Below are positions 53,266-62,830 of a stretch of DNA of 64,000 nucleotides, piece by piece; the first letter of the stretch is position 1; every line of letters begins with the position of its first letter. The notes under the pieces were generated by a model, which worked only from the letters and a program-made list of their open reading frames with translations, made no database searches and was not told the origin of the DNA. Where the stretch lies: NCBI GenBank assembly GCA_022822375.1, contig JAJEBU010000126.1:1-64000 (forward strand). Direction: 5' to 3'. This stretch comes from Dehalococcoidia bacterium. GTDB lineage: Bacteria > Chloroflexota > Dehalococcoidia > Bin125. Position numbers and translations under genes: made by a program.

Positions 53266-55911
53266 ATGGACGCACAGACGATTCGACAGACATTCACGGA
53301 TTTTTTCGTACAGCGTGACCATCTCGCGGTGGCGTCGGCGCCGCTGACCGCGCCCGGCGACCCGACCCTGCTCTTCACCAGCGCAGGCATGGTTCCCTTC
53401 AAGCCGTTCTTCCTGGGCGAAGCGCAACCTCCGCATCACCGCCTCACGAGCATCCAGAAGTGCTTCCGAACCACCGATATCGACGAGGTCGGCGACGCCT
53501 CGCATCTGACGATGTTCGAGATGCTGGGCAACTTCTCGCTGGGTGACTACTTCAAGGCCGAGGCGCAGGCCTGGGCATGGGAACTGGTCACCGACGTGAT
53601 CGGCATTCGACCCGAGCGGCTCGTCGCGACGGTCTTCACCGATGATGACTTCGCCTACGACCAGTGGAAGAAGATCGGCTTGCCCGATTCGAAGATCTAT
53701 CGCTACGGCGAAGATCAGGGCAACTTCTGGGCCGCAGGACCGACTGGGCCGTGCGGCCCGTGCTCGGAACTGCATTACGACATGCGCCCGGGCTACCGCG
53801 ACGACGCGGGACCAGCCGACGCCGAAGAGAAGTGGCTGGAGATCTGGAACCTGGTCTTCATGCAATGGACCCGCTTCGACGACGGCCGCCGCGAAGACCT
53901 CCCCGCTCAGAGCATCGACACGGGTGCCGGGCTCGAGCGCTGGGCGATGATGCTGCAAGACGAGGACAATCTGTACGACACTGACCTCTTCGCGCCGCTG
54001 CTGGACTACATCGGCGGCCGCTGTCAGCTCGAGTATCACGGGGCCAGCGAGTTGCAGCGGCGCGCGATGCGCGTCGTCGCCGAGCACGGCCGAGCGATGA
54101 CGTTCCTGATCGCCGACGGCGCAATGCCCGGCAACGAGGGCCGCGGATACGTGCTGCGCCGTCTCATCCGGCGAGCCCTCTACATGGCCGATTCGCTAGG
54201 CATCGCTGACGACTTGCTGGCCGATCTCGCCGTCGAGGTACGCAGCGGGATGGGCGCCTGGTATCCAGAACTGATCGAGCATGCGGCGCTCGTCGCCAAC
54301 GTCCTGAACCAGGAAGAACACCGCTTCCGACGCACGCTCTCAACCGGGCGCGCCCTGCTGGAGGACCGGCTCGCAGCCTCGGGCGGCGCAGTCAGCGGGC
54401 AGGACGCATTCGAGCTGTACGACACCTACGGTCTGCCCTTCGAGGTCACGGCGGAAGTCGCACGCGACCGCGGCGCGCTCGTGGATGAGGCGCATCTCCG
54501 CGCGCAGTTCGACAGTGCGCTGGAAGAACAGCGCCAGCGATCCCGCCAGCAGGCCGCCTTCCGCTACGACGAAGACGCCGCCCGCTACGCAGAGCTTGAA
54601 TCGGCGACCGAGTTCACCGGCTACGACTCGGTCGAGTCTGAGTCACGGATCGTCGCCATCGTCGCTGGCGGTGAGCGCGTCGCGCGAGCAGCGACCGGCG
54701 AGGAAGTCAGTGTCGTCCTGGACCGCACTCCGTTCTATCCCGAAGGCGGCGGCCAAGTCGGCGACGCCGGCTGGCTGCGCGGCCGCGATCTGCAAGTGGA
54801 CATCGAGGACACCCGCGCCTTCGGCGACGTCATCGCCCACGTGGGCACCGTCGCATCTGGCGGCCTGGCCGTCGGCGATCAGGTGACGGCCAGCGTCAGC
54901 AACGGCCGCCGCGACGACGCGGCGCGCAACCATACCGCGACGCATCTGCTGCACGCGGCGTTGCGGCAGGTGCTCGGCGATCATGTGCGACAGGCCGGCT
55001 CGCTCGTCGCGCCCGATCACTTGCGCTTCGATTACACGCAGCCCGAGCCGCCGGCCGCCGCCGACCTGCGAGCTGTGCAACAGCTCGTCCAGGAGCGGAT
55101 CCGCGACAACATCCCCGTCGCAACGTCGGAGATGGCGTACGACGACGCGCTCAAGACTGGTGCGATGGCCATCTTTGGCGAGAAGTACGAGACCGATGTG
55201 CGTGTGGTCGAGATCTGCGATCCCGCGCCGCATGTCCACGACTGCTTCTCGAAAGAGCTGTGCGGCGGTACCCACGCGCCTGCCACGGGCTTCGTCGGCG
55301 CATTCCAGATCGTCTCCGAAGGCAGCGTGGGGGCCGGCGTGCGCCGCATCGAGGCCCTGACCGGCGCCGCCGCGTCCGCCTGGACCGACGCTCGCATTGA
55401 TGCGTTGGCCGAGATTGCCGCGAACGTCCGAGCCACGCCCGACAGCGCCGCCGAACGGATCGCGCAGCTGCAGTCGGAGGCCGCCGATCTGCGCCGCCGA
55501 CTACAAGCGATCGAAGCGCAGTCGGGCGCGAACGCGGCTGAATCGATCGCCGAAGGCGCGGTCGCCGTTGGATCGGTCGCGGTCGCGGTTGGACGCGCTG
55601 ATGTGGAGTCCGCCGACATGCTGCGCCGCACCGGCGACGAAGTGCGCAAACGCCTGCTCGGCGACGGTCGTGAGGCCGTGGTGGTGCTCGGCGCGGTCGC
55701 CAATGATCGGCCGCTCTTCGTGGCGATGGCGACGGACGGGGCGGTTGCTGCGGGCGTCAACGCGGGACAGCTGATTGGCGGCGTCGCTCGTGTCGCGGGT
55801 GGCGGCGGCGGGGGCAAGGCCGATATGGCACAAGCCGGCGGCCGAGACGCCGCAAAGCTCGACGACGCGCTCGCTGCAGCCCTCCCTGCTGTCCAGGAGC
55901 AGTTGGGATAG
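53266..55911 (+). CDS. alaS: Alanine--tRNA ligase
   Basis: LLFTSAGMVPFKPFFLG, HLTMFEMLGNFSLGDYF, HTATHLLHAALRQVLGDHVRQAGSLVAPDHLRFDY, CGGTHAPATG. Confidence 0.98.
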   Translation: MDAQTIRQTFTDFFVQRDHLAVASAPLTAPGDPTLLFTSAGMVPFKPFFLGEAQPPHHRLTSIQKCFRTTDIDEVGDASHLTMFEMLGNFSLGDYFKAEAQAWAWELVTDVIGIRPERLVATVFTDDDFAYDQWKKIGLPDSKIYRYGEDQGNFWAAGPTGPCGPCSELHYDMRPGYRDDAGPADAEEKWLEIWNLVFMQWTRFDDGRREDLPAQSIDTGAGLERWAMMLQDEDNLYDTDLFAPLLDYIGGRCQLEYHGASELQRRAMRVVAEHGRAMTFLIADGAMPGNEGRGYVLRRLIRRALYMADSLGIADDLLADLAVEVRSGMGAWYPELIEHAALVANVLNQEEHRFRRTLSTGRALLEDRLAASGGAVSGQDAFELYDTYGLPFEVTAEVARDRGALVDEAHLRAQFDSALEEQRQRSRQQAAFRYDEDAARYAELESATEFTGYDSVESESRIVAIVAGGERVARAATGEEVSVVLDRTPFYPEGGGQVGDAGWLRGRDLQVDIEDTRAFGDVIAHVGTVASGGLAVGDQVTASVSNGRRDDAARNHTATHLLHAALRQVLGDHVRQAGSLVAPDHLRFDYTQPEPPAAADLRAVQQLVQERIRDNIPVATSEMAYDDALKTGAMAIFGEKYETDVRVVEICDPAPHVHDCFSKELCGGTHAPATGFVGAFQIVSEGSVGAGVRRIEALTGAAASAWTDARIDALAEIAANVRATPDSAAERIAQLQSEAADLRRRLQAIEAQSGANAAESIAEGAVAVGSVAVAVGRADVESADMLRRTGDEVRKRLLGDGREAVVVLGAVANDRPLFVAMATDGAVAAGVNAGQLIGGVARVAGGGGGGKADMAQAGGRDAAKLDDALAAALPAVQEQLG

Positions 55912-55920
55912 GGCCCGACG

Positions 55921-56436
55921 GTGCGCACGGCGGCCGAAGGTTGCATCATCGGGATCGATCCCGGTGAACGCTGGGTCGGTGTCGCCCGCGCCGCGCCGGG
56001 CACTTCACTGGCGCTGCCCGTCGGCACGCTCGACCGTCGGCAGGGCGATGACTTGCTCGTGCAGATGCTCCACCGCCTGCTCGGCGGCGAGGCCGTCGCG
56101 ACCCTCGTGGTCGGCGTCCCGCTGCGTCCCGACGGACGTGAAGACGTGCAGGCGTCCGCATTTCGACAGTTCGGAGAGTGGCTCGCAACTTCGATTGGCG
56201 CTGAATGCGTCCCGCAGGACGAGCGGTTCTCGAGCGAGCCCGCACCGACGCCGCAATCGCCTCCACACGGCCGCAAGGCGCGCGCCAGCGGACGCAAGAG
56301 CGTCCAGCGGCAGCGGCGCGAGCGAGAGCGATCACACGCGGCCGCGGCAGCCCGCATCCTGCAGCGCTGGATCGACATCCACGACGGCGCTCAGGCCCGT
56401 GCCGCCGTCGTCGCGAGCGGGGACCAATGCTGCTGA
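55921..56436 (+). CDS. ruvX: RuvX/YqgF-family RNase H-fold protein (divergent)
   Basis: IIGIDPGERWVGVARA, LVVGVPLRPDGREDVQA, DERFSSE; C-terminal SHAAAAARILQRWID; GTG start. Confidence 0.85.
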   Translation: MRTAAEGCIIGIDPGERWVGVARAAPGTSLALPVGTLDRRQGDDLLVQMLHRLLGGEAVATLVVGVPLRPDGREDVQASAFRQFGEWLATSIGAECVPQDERFSSEPAPTPQSPPHGRKARASGRKSVQRQRRERERSHAAAAARILQRWIDIHDGAQARAAVVASGDQCC

Positions 56437-57494
56437 CACCTCGTACGGTCATCATGATTGCCGCGGCGATCGCCGCGATCATCGCGGCTGCGTCCGCCGT
56501 CGTCGCGGTGTCGCGAAGCCCGCAACAGATCAGCCGCAGCGTGCTCATCGAACCGCCGTCGTCGGGAACGGCGCAGGTCTCGACCGTCGTAATCGCTCCT
56601 GGCGACAGCGCGTCGACCATTGGCCGGCTGCTGCGATCCCATGGCGCGGTTGATTCCCAGACTCGTTTTGAACTACTCGCGCTGCTGATGGATTGGGAGC
56701 ATCAGCTCGAGGCGGGCGAGTACTCGTTCGAGCCCGCGCTGCCCACGTTCGAAGTGCTCAGACGCATACACTCGGGTGAGACCTCGCCACAGCGAGTGAT
56801 CATCCCGGAAGGCCTGAGGATTGAACAGGTGATCGAACGCCTCGCCGCAGCCGAAGTCAGCGATTCGGCGAGCCTCGCCGCAGTCATCTCGGACGGGCGC
56901 ATCGGCGAGGCTGGCCGTTATGCGGCGCAGCGGCCGGCCGGCGCGTCGCTGGAGGGCTATCTCTTCCCTGCCGACTATCGCTTTTCGCTGGAGGCGTCGC
57001 CGCTGGATGTGACGGTCGAGATGCTGCAGCGCCTCGACGAGGCCATCACGCCGGAGATCGCCCGACAAGCCGCGGCCCGCGGTGCGACGATGCACCAGAT
57101 CCTGACCATCGCATCGATCATCGAGCGCGAAGCGGCCGTTGAGCACGAGCGCCGGCTGATCTCGGCCGTGATCTGGAACCGTCTAGTTGCGGGGATGCCG
57201 TTGCAGATGAACTCCACGATCCAGTACGCCGTCGGACAACCGTCGAACTGGTGGAAGGCCGAGCTCTCGGATGCGGACCTCGTGATCGACTCGCCCTATA
57301 ACAGCTATCGCTACAGCGGTTTGCCGCCGACGCCGATTGCATCGCCCGGCCTGCCATCAATCGAGGCCGCGGCCAATCCCGATGACGCCCCCTACCTCTA
57401 CTTCGTCGCGAAGGGCGACGGTACACACGCCTTCTCTCTGACGTATGAAGAGCATCTGGACAATGTCGAGCGCTATCTGGGAGGCTCCGAATGA
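56427..57494 (+). CDS. mltG: Endolytic transglycosylase MltG (YceG-like)
   Basis: N-terminal TM, VIPEGLRIEQVIERLA, LTIASIIEREAAVEHERRLISAVIWNRLVAGMPLQMNSTIQYA, SPYNSYRYSGLPPTPIASPGLPSIEAAANP. Confidence 0.95.
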   Translation: MLLTPRTVIMIAAAIAAIIAAASAVVAVSRSPQQISRSVLIEPPSSGTAQVSTVVIAPGDSASTIGRLLRSHGAVDSQTRFELLALLMDWEHQLEAGEYSFEPALPTFEVLRRIHSGETSPQRVIIPEGLRIEQVIERLAAAEVSDSASLAAVISDGRIGEAGRYAAQRPAGASLEGYLFPADYRFSLEASPLDVTVEMLQRLDEAITPEIARQAAARGATMHQILTIASIIEREAAVEHERRLISAVIWNRLVAGMPLQMNSTIQYAVGQPSNWWKAELSDADLVIDSPYNSYRYSGLPPTPIASPGLPSIEAAANPDDAPYLYFVAKGDGTHAFSLTYEEHLDNVERYLGGSE

Positions 57495-58360
57495 GCTCAG
57501 CTGCCTGGCGCGTCGGCGTGATCGGGCATCCGGTCGCGCACAGCATTTCTCCGCGCTTCCAACAAGCAGGCTTCGACGCAGCGGGGCTTGATGCGCGCTA
57601 CGAAGCGTGGGATCTCGAACCGTCGCAGCTGGAGAGTCACATCGATTCGCTGCGCGAAGAGGACGCGCTCGGCGCGAATGTCACGATTCCGTACAAGGAG
57701 GCCGCGCTGAGGCACATGGACGGCCTGCACGAGACGGCTCGCTTTGTCGGCGCGATCAACACCGTAGTCAACAACGACGGCCACCTGCAGGGCTACAACA
57801 CCGACGTGACCGGCTTTCAGCGTTCGCTGTCGGAGGCGGGAGTCGATCCCGCTGGCGCCCGCGTGGTGCTCTGGGGCGCCGGCGGAGCAGCCCGAGCCGT
57901 CGCTTGGGCACTGATCTGGCGCCGAGCGGCCGCGCTGACCATCGTCAACCGCACCGCCGTCTGAGCGGGGAGATTGCGGCACGACCTCGCCTCGGCGTCT
58001 GCGTCGGCCGCGCTGCAATCGTTCGGAGCCGACGACGATCGCATCGCAGATGCGCTGCGCGGCGCTGATCTCGTTGTCCAATGCACGTCTGTCGGTCTGC
58101 GCGGCAGTGAAACGGCCGCTGACCTGCCGTTCGATCCCGAACGGCTCGGTCCTGACACCTTCGTCGTCGACCTGATCGCGAATCCGCTCGAAACGCCCTT
58201 GGTTCAGGCCGTCAACGCGTCCGGTCGGCGCGCGATTGGCGGGCTGCCGATGCTCGTCTACCAGGGTGCGGCCGCGTTTGAGTTGTGGACGGAGCAGGAA
58301 GCACCGGTTGCGGTGATGATGGCCGCGGCTCACGACGCCATGGCGGGGACGATGACATGA
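57491..58360 (+). pseudogene. aroE: Shikimate dehydrogenase interrupted by an in-frame TGA at 57962-57964
   Basis: First part VGVIGHPVAHSISPRFQ...NVTIPYKEAA...INTVVNNDGHLQGYNTDVTGF...NRTAV; same frame resumes AGRLRHDLASASAS...VVQCTSVGLRG...MLVYQGAAAFELWTEQEAP. Confidence 0.85.
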
Positions 58361-59028
58361 ATGAAGGCGTGACCATCGGCTTCGCCCTGATCGCCGCGTT
58401 CTTCGGCGGTGTCGGCCTGCTGCTCTTCAAGGAGGCGCGCACGCACCGATTTTGGCGACAGCTCGTCGCGCAGAATGACATGGATGCCATCCAGGGCATT
58501 CTCGACCAGGAGCTGGAGCACTGGCGAACCCAGCGTCCGCCGAAGGATGTCAGCGCGGCCGTCTGGTCGGGCGTACAGGGACTGGACCTGGTCAGCGCCT
58601 CGGCCGACCATGTCCGCGTCAGTACCTCCGCCGACCCCGAGTTCGGCACGATCGACGGGCAACGGCAGCAGATCGCATCGTCGTTGGACACGGCCTACGC
58701 CACTGCGCTGCGACTGGTCGAAATGATCTTCTACGACGTGCCAAACTTCCGTCCAACGTTCGTCCGCGTCGACGTGTACACCACGTTCCGCAACGAGGAC
58801 GGCGTCGCTGAGGCACGGCCGATTCTGTGTGTTGAAGCGGATCGTGGATCGGCGATGAGCCTGGATTGGAATCTGCCGCCGCAATCGCTTGCTCGGGAGT
58901 TTGAGGTGATCGCGAACCGCGCGCCGACCGGCGAGCCGCGTCCGATCACGCTGCCCGATGATCGCTTCACCGATATCGTGGACGATGCAGCATCCGTCGC
59001 GTCGACCGACGAGCGGAGGGACGATTGA
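58357..59028 (+). CDS. Membrane-anchored protein of unknown function inside the shikimate operon
   Basis: N-terminal TM VTIGFALIAAFFGGVGLLLF; ATGA overlap with aroE and TGATG overlap with aroC. Confidence 0.75.
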   Translation: MNEGVTIGFALIAAFFGGVGLLLFKEARTHRFWRQLVAQNDMDAIQGILDQELEHWRTQRPPKDVSAAVWSGVQGLDLVSASADHVRVSTSADPEFGTIDGQRQQIASSLDTAYATALRLVEMIFYDVPNFRPTFVRVDVYTTFRNEDGVAEARPILCVEADRGSAMSLDWNLPPQSLAREFEVIANRAPTGEPRPITLPDDRFTDIVDDAASVASTDERRDD

Positions 59029-60227
59029 TGGGCAGCTTTCGCTGGCTCACCGCGGGTGAATCGCATGGCCCGGGTCTGACGGTGATCATCGACGGCGTTC
59101 CGTCGGGGCTGCCGCTGTCGGAGGCGCAGATTCGAGCACAGCTCGCGCGCCGCCAACAGGGCTACGGACGCGGCGGGCGCATGAAGATCGAGACCGACTA
59201 CGCGCAGATCCGCGGCGGCGTCCGGCAGGGACGCACGATCGGCAGCCCGGTCGCGCTGTGGATTGAGAACCGTGACTTTGACCAGGGTCTCGGCCCTGAC
59301 AAGCGGGCATGGCGCGAGACCATGTCGTTGGACGTGGTTGATCCGCCGCCGACGCAGGTGACGCGCGTGCGTCCCGGTCACGCCGATCTGTCCGCGTCGC
59401 TGAAGTACGGCTACGACGACGTCCGCGACTCACTCGAGCGCGCCTCCGCCAGAGAGAGCGCCGCGCGCGTCGGCGCGGGCGCCGTCGCACGACGGCTCTG
59501 CGAAGAACTGGGTTGCGAGTTCAACAGCCACGTCGTGCAGATCGGCTCAGTGGCGCTGGCGCCAGGCGTCCCGCTGGACTGGCCGGAGGTTGAGGCGTCC
59601 CCGGTCCGCTGCGCGGACCCTGATGTTGCGCAAGCGATGATTGACGCGATCAACGCAGCCAAGCAGGACGGCGACACACTCGGTGGGACGCTCGAGGCAC
59701 GCGTCTCGGGTGTGCCATTCGGCTTGGGATCGCACGTCCAGTGGGATCGCAAGTTGAGCGGACGGATTGGCCAAGCCATCCTCTCGATGAACGCGTTCAA
59801 GGGCGTCGAGATCGGCGACGGCTTCAGCGGCGCCGCGCTGACCGGTCGCGGATATCACGACGTCGTCCTGCCCCAGGACGCCTGGGGCGGCCAACCCTGG
59901 CGTCGCCAGACCAATCACGCCGGCGGCATCGAGGGCGGCATCTCCAACGGAGAGGATCTCGTGGTCCGAGTGGCGGTCAAGCCGATCGCGACGCTTGCCC
60001 ACCCGTTGCCGTCCGCTGACCTCTCGACCGGTGAGCGGGTCGAGGCGCACTACGAACGGTCCGATGTCTGCGTCGTGCCGGCCGCAGGCGTGATCGTCGA
60101 AGCGATGCTCGCCTTGGTCCTCGCCGACGCCATCCTGGAGAAGTTCGGCGGAGATTCGCTGTCAGAAACCCGCCGAAACATGGACGCGTTCCTGGCCACC
60201 GCCGTCCCGCGCCAGGAGTGGCCATGA
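59028..60227 (+). CDS. aroC: Chorismate synthase
   Basis: FRWLTAGESHGPGLTVIIDGVPSGLPL, GRGGRMKIETD, RPGHADLSASLKYGYDDVRDSLERASARESAARVGAGAVAR. Confidence 0.98.
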   Translation: MGSFRWLTAGESHGPGLTVIIDGVPSGLPLSEAQIRAQLARRQQGYGRGGRMKIETDYAQIRGGVRQGRTIGSPVALWIENRDFDQGLGPDKRAWRETMSLDVVDPPPTQVTRVRPGHADLSASLKYGYDDVRDSLERASARESAARVGAGAVARRLCEELGCEFNSHVVQIGSVALAPGVPLDWPEVEASPVRCADPDVAQAMIDAINAAKQDGDTLGGTLEARVSGVPFGLGSHVQWDRKLSGRIGQAILSMNAFKGVEIGDGFSGAALTGRGYHDVVLPQDAWGGQPWRRQTNHAGGIEGGISNGEDLVVRVAVKPIATLAHPLPSADLSTGERVEAHYERSDVCVVPAAGVIVEAMLALVLADAILEKFGGDSLSETRRNMDAFLATAVPRQEWP

Positions 60228-61969
60228 GTGCGCCCAACGGGTTCCGCCGCGTCGTGTTGATCGGCTTCAGCGCGACCGGCAAGTCAGTGCTCGCACCGAT
60301 GATTGCGCACCAGCTGGGCTGGGACGCCGTCGACCTCGATGTCGAGATTGAGCGCTCGGCAGGCCGACCGATTCCCGAGATATTCGTCGATGAGGGCGAG
60401 ACAGGCTTCCGCGCCCGCGAACGCGCTGCCGTTCGCGCGGCCTCGGAGCGCGAGGGCTGCGTGATCGCCACCGGCGGCGGTGTTTGGCTCGACGCCGAAA
60501 ACCGCTCGTTGCTCGCCGATGGTGGATTCGTGGTCAGCTTGGAAGCGCGGGCCGCGACGATCCTCGCCCGCTACGCCGAGACCGAACAGGGCACGACCGA
60601 GGTGCGCCCAATGCTCGCCGGCGTCGATCCGCGACGCCGAGTCGAGACCCTCAAGGCTGCGCGTCAACCCTTTTACGCCCTCTCCGATCTGACGGTGCAC
60701 ACGGACGAGATTGCCATCGGCGAGGCGGTCGACGAGATTGTCGATGCCGTCCAGCGGCGATCCGCGCGAGCGCTCGCATCGGACGCCCGTCTGCGCGAGA
60801 TGCAGAGCGGGCCGGGCGTTGCTGCGCCGCCGCAGAACGACTTCGGGCCAGATGTCGCCTGCATCGTCGAGGCTGGAACCTCGCGCTATCCCGTCTACTG
60901 CGCGTGGGGTCTGCTCGAGCGCAGCGGCGACATCATGGATCGATTGGGACTCGGCGGACGCGTCTTCCTGATGGTCGATCAATCAATCGCCGACTCGCAC
61001 GGGGAGTCAGTGATCGCGGCGCTGACGGCAGCCGGACGCTCCGTGCAGTCGTACCGGGTGCCGTCTGGTGAGTCCAGCAAGTCGCTGGCCCAGCTGGACG
61101 CGCTGTATGGCTGGCTGTCCGAGCATCGCGCCGAGCGGCGAGACGTCATCTTCGCGCTCGGCGGCGGCGTGACGACCGATCTGGCTGGTACAGCTGCGGC
61201 GACCTATCTGCGCGGCATGCCGCTCGTCCATGCGCCGACGACCGTGCTCGGCATGGTCGATGCGGCGATCGGTGGCAAGGTCGCCATCGATCTGCCATCA
61301 GGCAAGAATCTGGTCGGCGCCTTCTATCAGCCGCGCGCGGTGTTGGCCGATGTCGCGACGCTCGCGACGTTGCCTGCACGCGAACTGCGCTCGGGTTTCG
61401 CGGAAGTGATCAAGCACGGCTTTATCCGCGACGAGCCGATGCTCGACCTGCTCGAGGCCGAGGCGGACACCCTGCTGAATCCCGCCTCGGCAGCAGAAGA
61501 TCAGCGCAGTCGGCAGCTGTTGGTCGACGTGATCACCCGCAATCAAGCAATCAAGGCGGCGGTCGTGTCGGCGGACGAGCGGGAGTCGGACCTGCGAGCC
61601 ATCCTGAACTACGGCCATACGCTCGGCCACGCGATCGAGGCGGTGACGGGCTACAGCGCCGTCTTGCACGGCGAGGCGGTGGCGATGGGGATGGTCGCCG
61701 TGGCCGAGATCGGCGCAGCGCTGGGCCTCATCGACGAGGCGGTCGTCAGCCGCCACCGACGGTTGCTCGATCGCTTCGGTCTGCCTACGCAAAGTCCGCC
61801 CGGACTCAGTCGCACCGACCTGCTCGATGCGATGTCGCGCGACAAGAAAGTCGTGGGCGGCAAGCAAAACTGGGTGCTGCTGGAGAGCGTGGGCAATCCA
61901 ATCGTGAGGCACAACGTGCCGCCCGAGGTCGTCAGCGAAGCCATCGACACCGTCGTCGGTCCGTCATAG
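60224..61969 (+). CDS. aroKB: Fused shikimate kinase / 3-dehydroquinate synthase
   Basis: N-terminal VVLIGFSATGKSVLAPMIAHQLGWDAVDLDVEIE...CVIATGGGVW (AroK); C-terminal IFALGGGVTTDLAGTAAATYLRGMPLVHAPTTVLGMVDAAIGGKVAIDLPSGKNLVGAFYQP...FAEVIKHGFI (AroB). Confidence 0.96.
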   Translation: MSAPNGFRRVVLIGFSATGKSVLAPMIAHQLGWDAVDLDVEIERSAGRPIPEIFVDEGETGFRARERAAVRAASEREGCVIATGGGVWLDAENRSLLADGGFVVSLEARAATILARYAETEQGTTEVRPMLAGVDPRRRVETLKAARQPFYALSDLTVHTDEIAIGEAVDEIVDAVQRRSARALASDARLREMQSGPGVAAPPQNDFGPDVACIVEAGTSRYPVYCAWGLLERSGDIMDRLGLGGRVFLMVDQSIADSHGESVIAALTAAGRSVQSYRVPSGESSKSLAQLDALYGWLSEHRAERRDVIFALGGGVTTDLAGTAAATYLRGMPLVHAPTTVLGMVDAAIGGKVAIDLPSGKNLVGAFYQPRAVLADVATLATLPARELRSGFAEVIKHGFIRDEPMLDLLEAEADTLLNPASAAEDQRSRQLLVDVITRNQAIKAAVVSADERESDLRAILNYGHTLGHAIEAVTGYSAVLHGEAVAMGMVAVAEIGAALGLIDEAVVSRHRRLLDRFGLPTQSPPGLSRTDLLDAMSRDKKVVGGKQNWVLLESVGNPIVRHNVPPEVVSEAIDTVVGPS

Positions 61970-62039
61970 CGTCGTGGCGGGCCCGCCTTCAAATGAATGG
62001 GACGCCCACTGCATTGGGCGACTCTACATGGGCACGCAG

Positions 62040-62732
62040 CTAAGGACGTGGACAAGAGAACATCACTAGCGACGATTGCCAAAATCCGGCATCAACAGCC
62101 AGCATCACGTTCGCTTCATGGTCTACAGCCATAGCGACATAGTCCTCGCCCATGCTCACACTGCGTGGCAACAACTCGACTGCTCCGCCGGCACCGATTC
62201 GCATCTTGTCGACCATCTCCTCGATGCTGCTCACCGTTACGAACGCCTCAACCAGCTCGCAGTCGGATGGTGGAAAGAGGCCTGCCCTGGTCTGCATGTA
62301 CTCAAGCGCAGCCCACAAGTGGTCCCCGTTCGGCAGCGCGAAAATCCTCGATCGTGAGGCATTTGCTTGGGTCAATCGAGGATCATCTGACTCTTGAACT
62401 GGTTCCACATGCTCTTCGGACTCCTGATCGTCAGAGCCCATGATCCAGTCCGGGCCGGAGCCTGAAGGAGACTGCGGCACACTGCTTCTTCTCGTTCTAT
62501 CTGGAACGACTTGCTCCTCCTCGACACCGAAAATCTCTTCGTCGCAATGGTTGGATGGGGCCGGGATGTTCTCGTCAATGGTGAAGCACTGACCATCTTG
62601 GACGCTCACTGGCACGAGCGGTGAAGCCCCAATCGCATACGGGATAGTCACGACGACCATCGCGATGAGAAAGACAATCCAGTCTCCTCTTTTGCACATC
62701 CTCATTCTCCTATCACCGCACGTTGTCGTCAT
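62040..62732 (-). CDS. Secreted or membrane-anchored protein of unknown function
   Basis: 230 aa; N-terminal hydrophobic segment WIVFLIAMVVVTIPYAIGA then acidic linker and a C-terminal domain. Confidence 0.65.
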   Translation of the reverse strand: MTTTCGDRRMRMCKRGDWIVFLIAMVVVTIPYAIGASPLVPVSVQDGQCFTIDENIPAPSNHCDEEIFGVEEEQVVPDRTRRSSVPQSPSGSGPDWIMGSDDQESEEHVEPVQESDDPRLTQANASRSRIFALPNGDHLWAALEYMQTRAGLFPPSDCELVEAFVTVSSIEEMVDKMRIGAGGAVELLPRSVSMGEDYVAMAVDHEANVMLAVDAGFWQSSLVMFSCPRP

Positions 62733-62830
62733 GTCATCTCGTTTGACATCCCGCTCGACATGCTCGCTGCCGGGCGCGGCGAGATTCCAGACAAGCTGGA
62801 ATGACGGAGATTGCAGCGATGACCGATTGG

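Noticed and set aside
57962-57964. TGA in aroE read as selenocysteine
   Set aside because: The aligned position is not a Cys/Sec site in AroE, no SECIS-like hairpin is evident immediately downstream, and TGA is used as a normal stop by adjacent genes.
61976-61987. GGCGGGCCCGCC palindrome as a rho-independent terminator between aroKB and the convergent unknown gene
   Set aside because: Perfect palindrome but no loop and no following T-run; insufficient for a terminator call.
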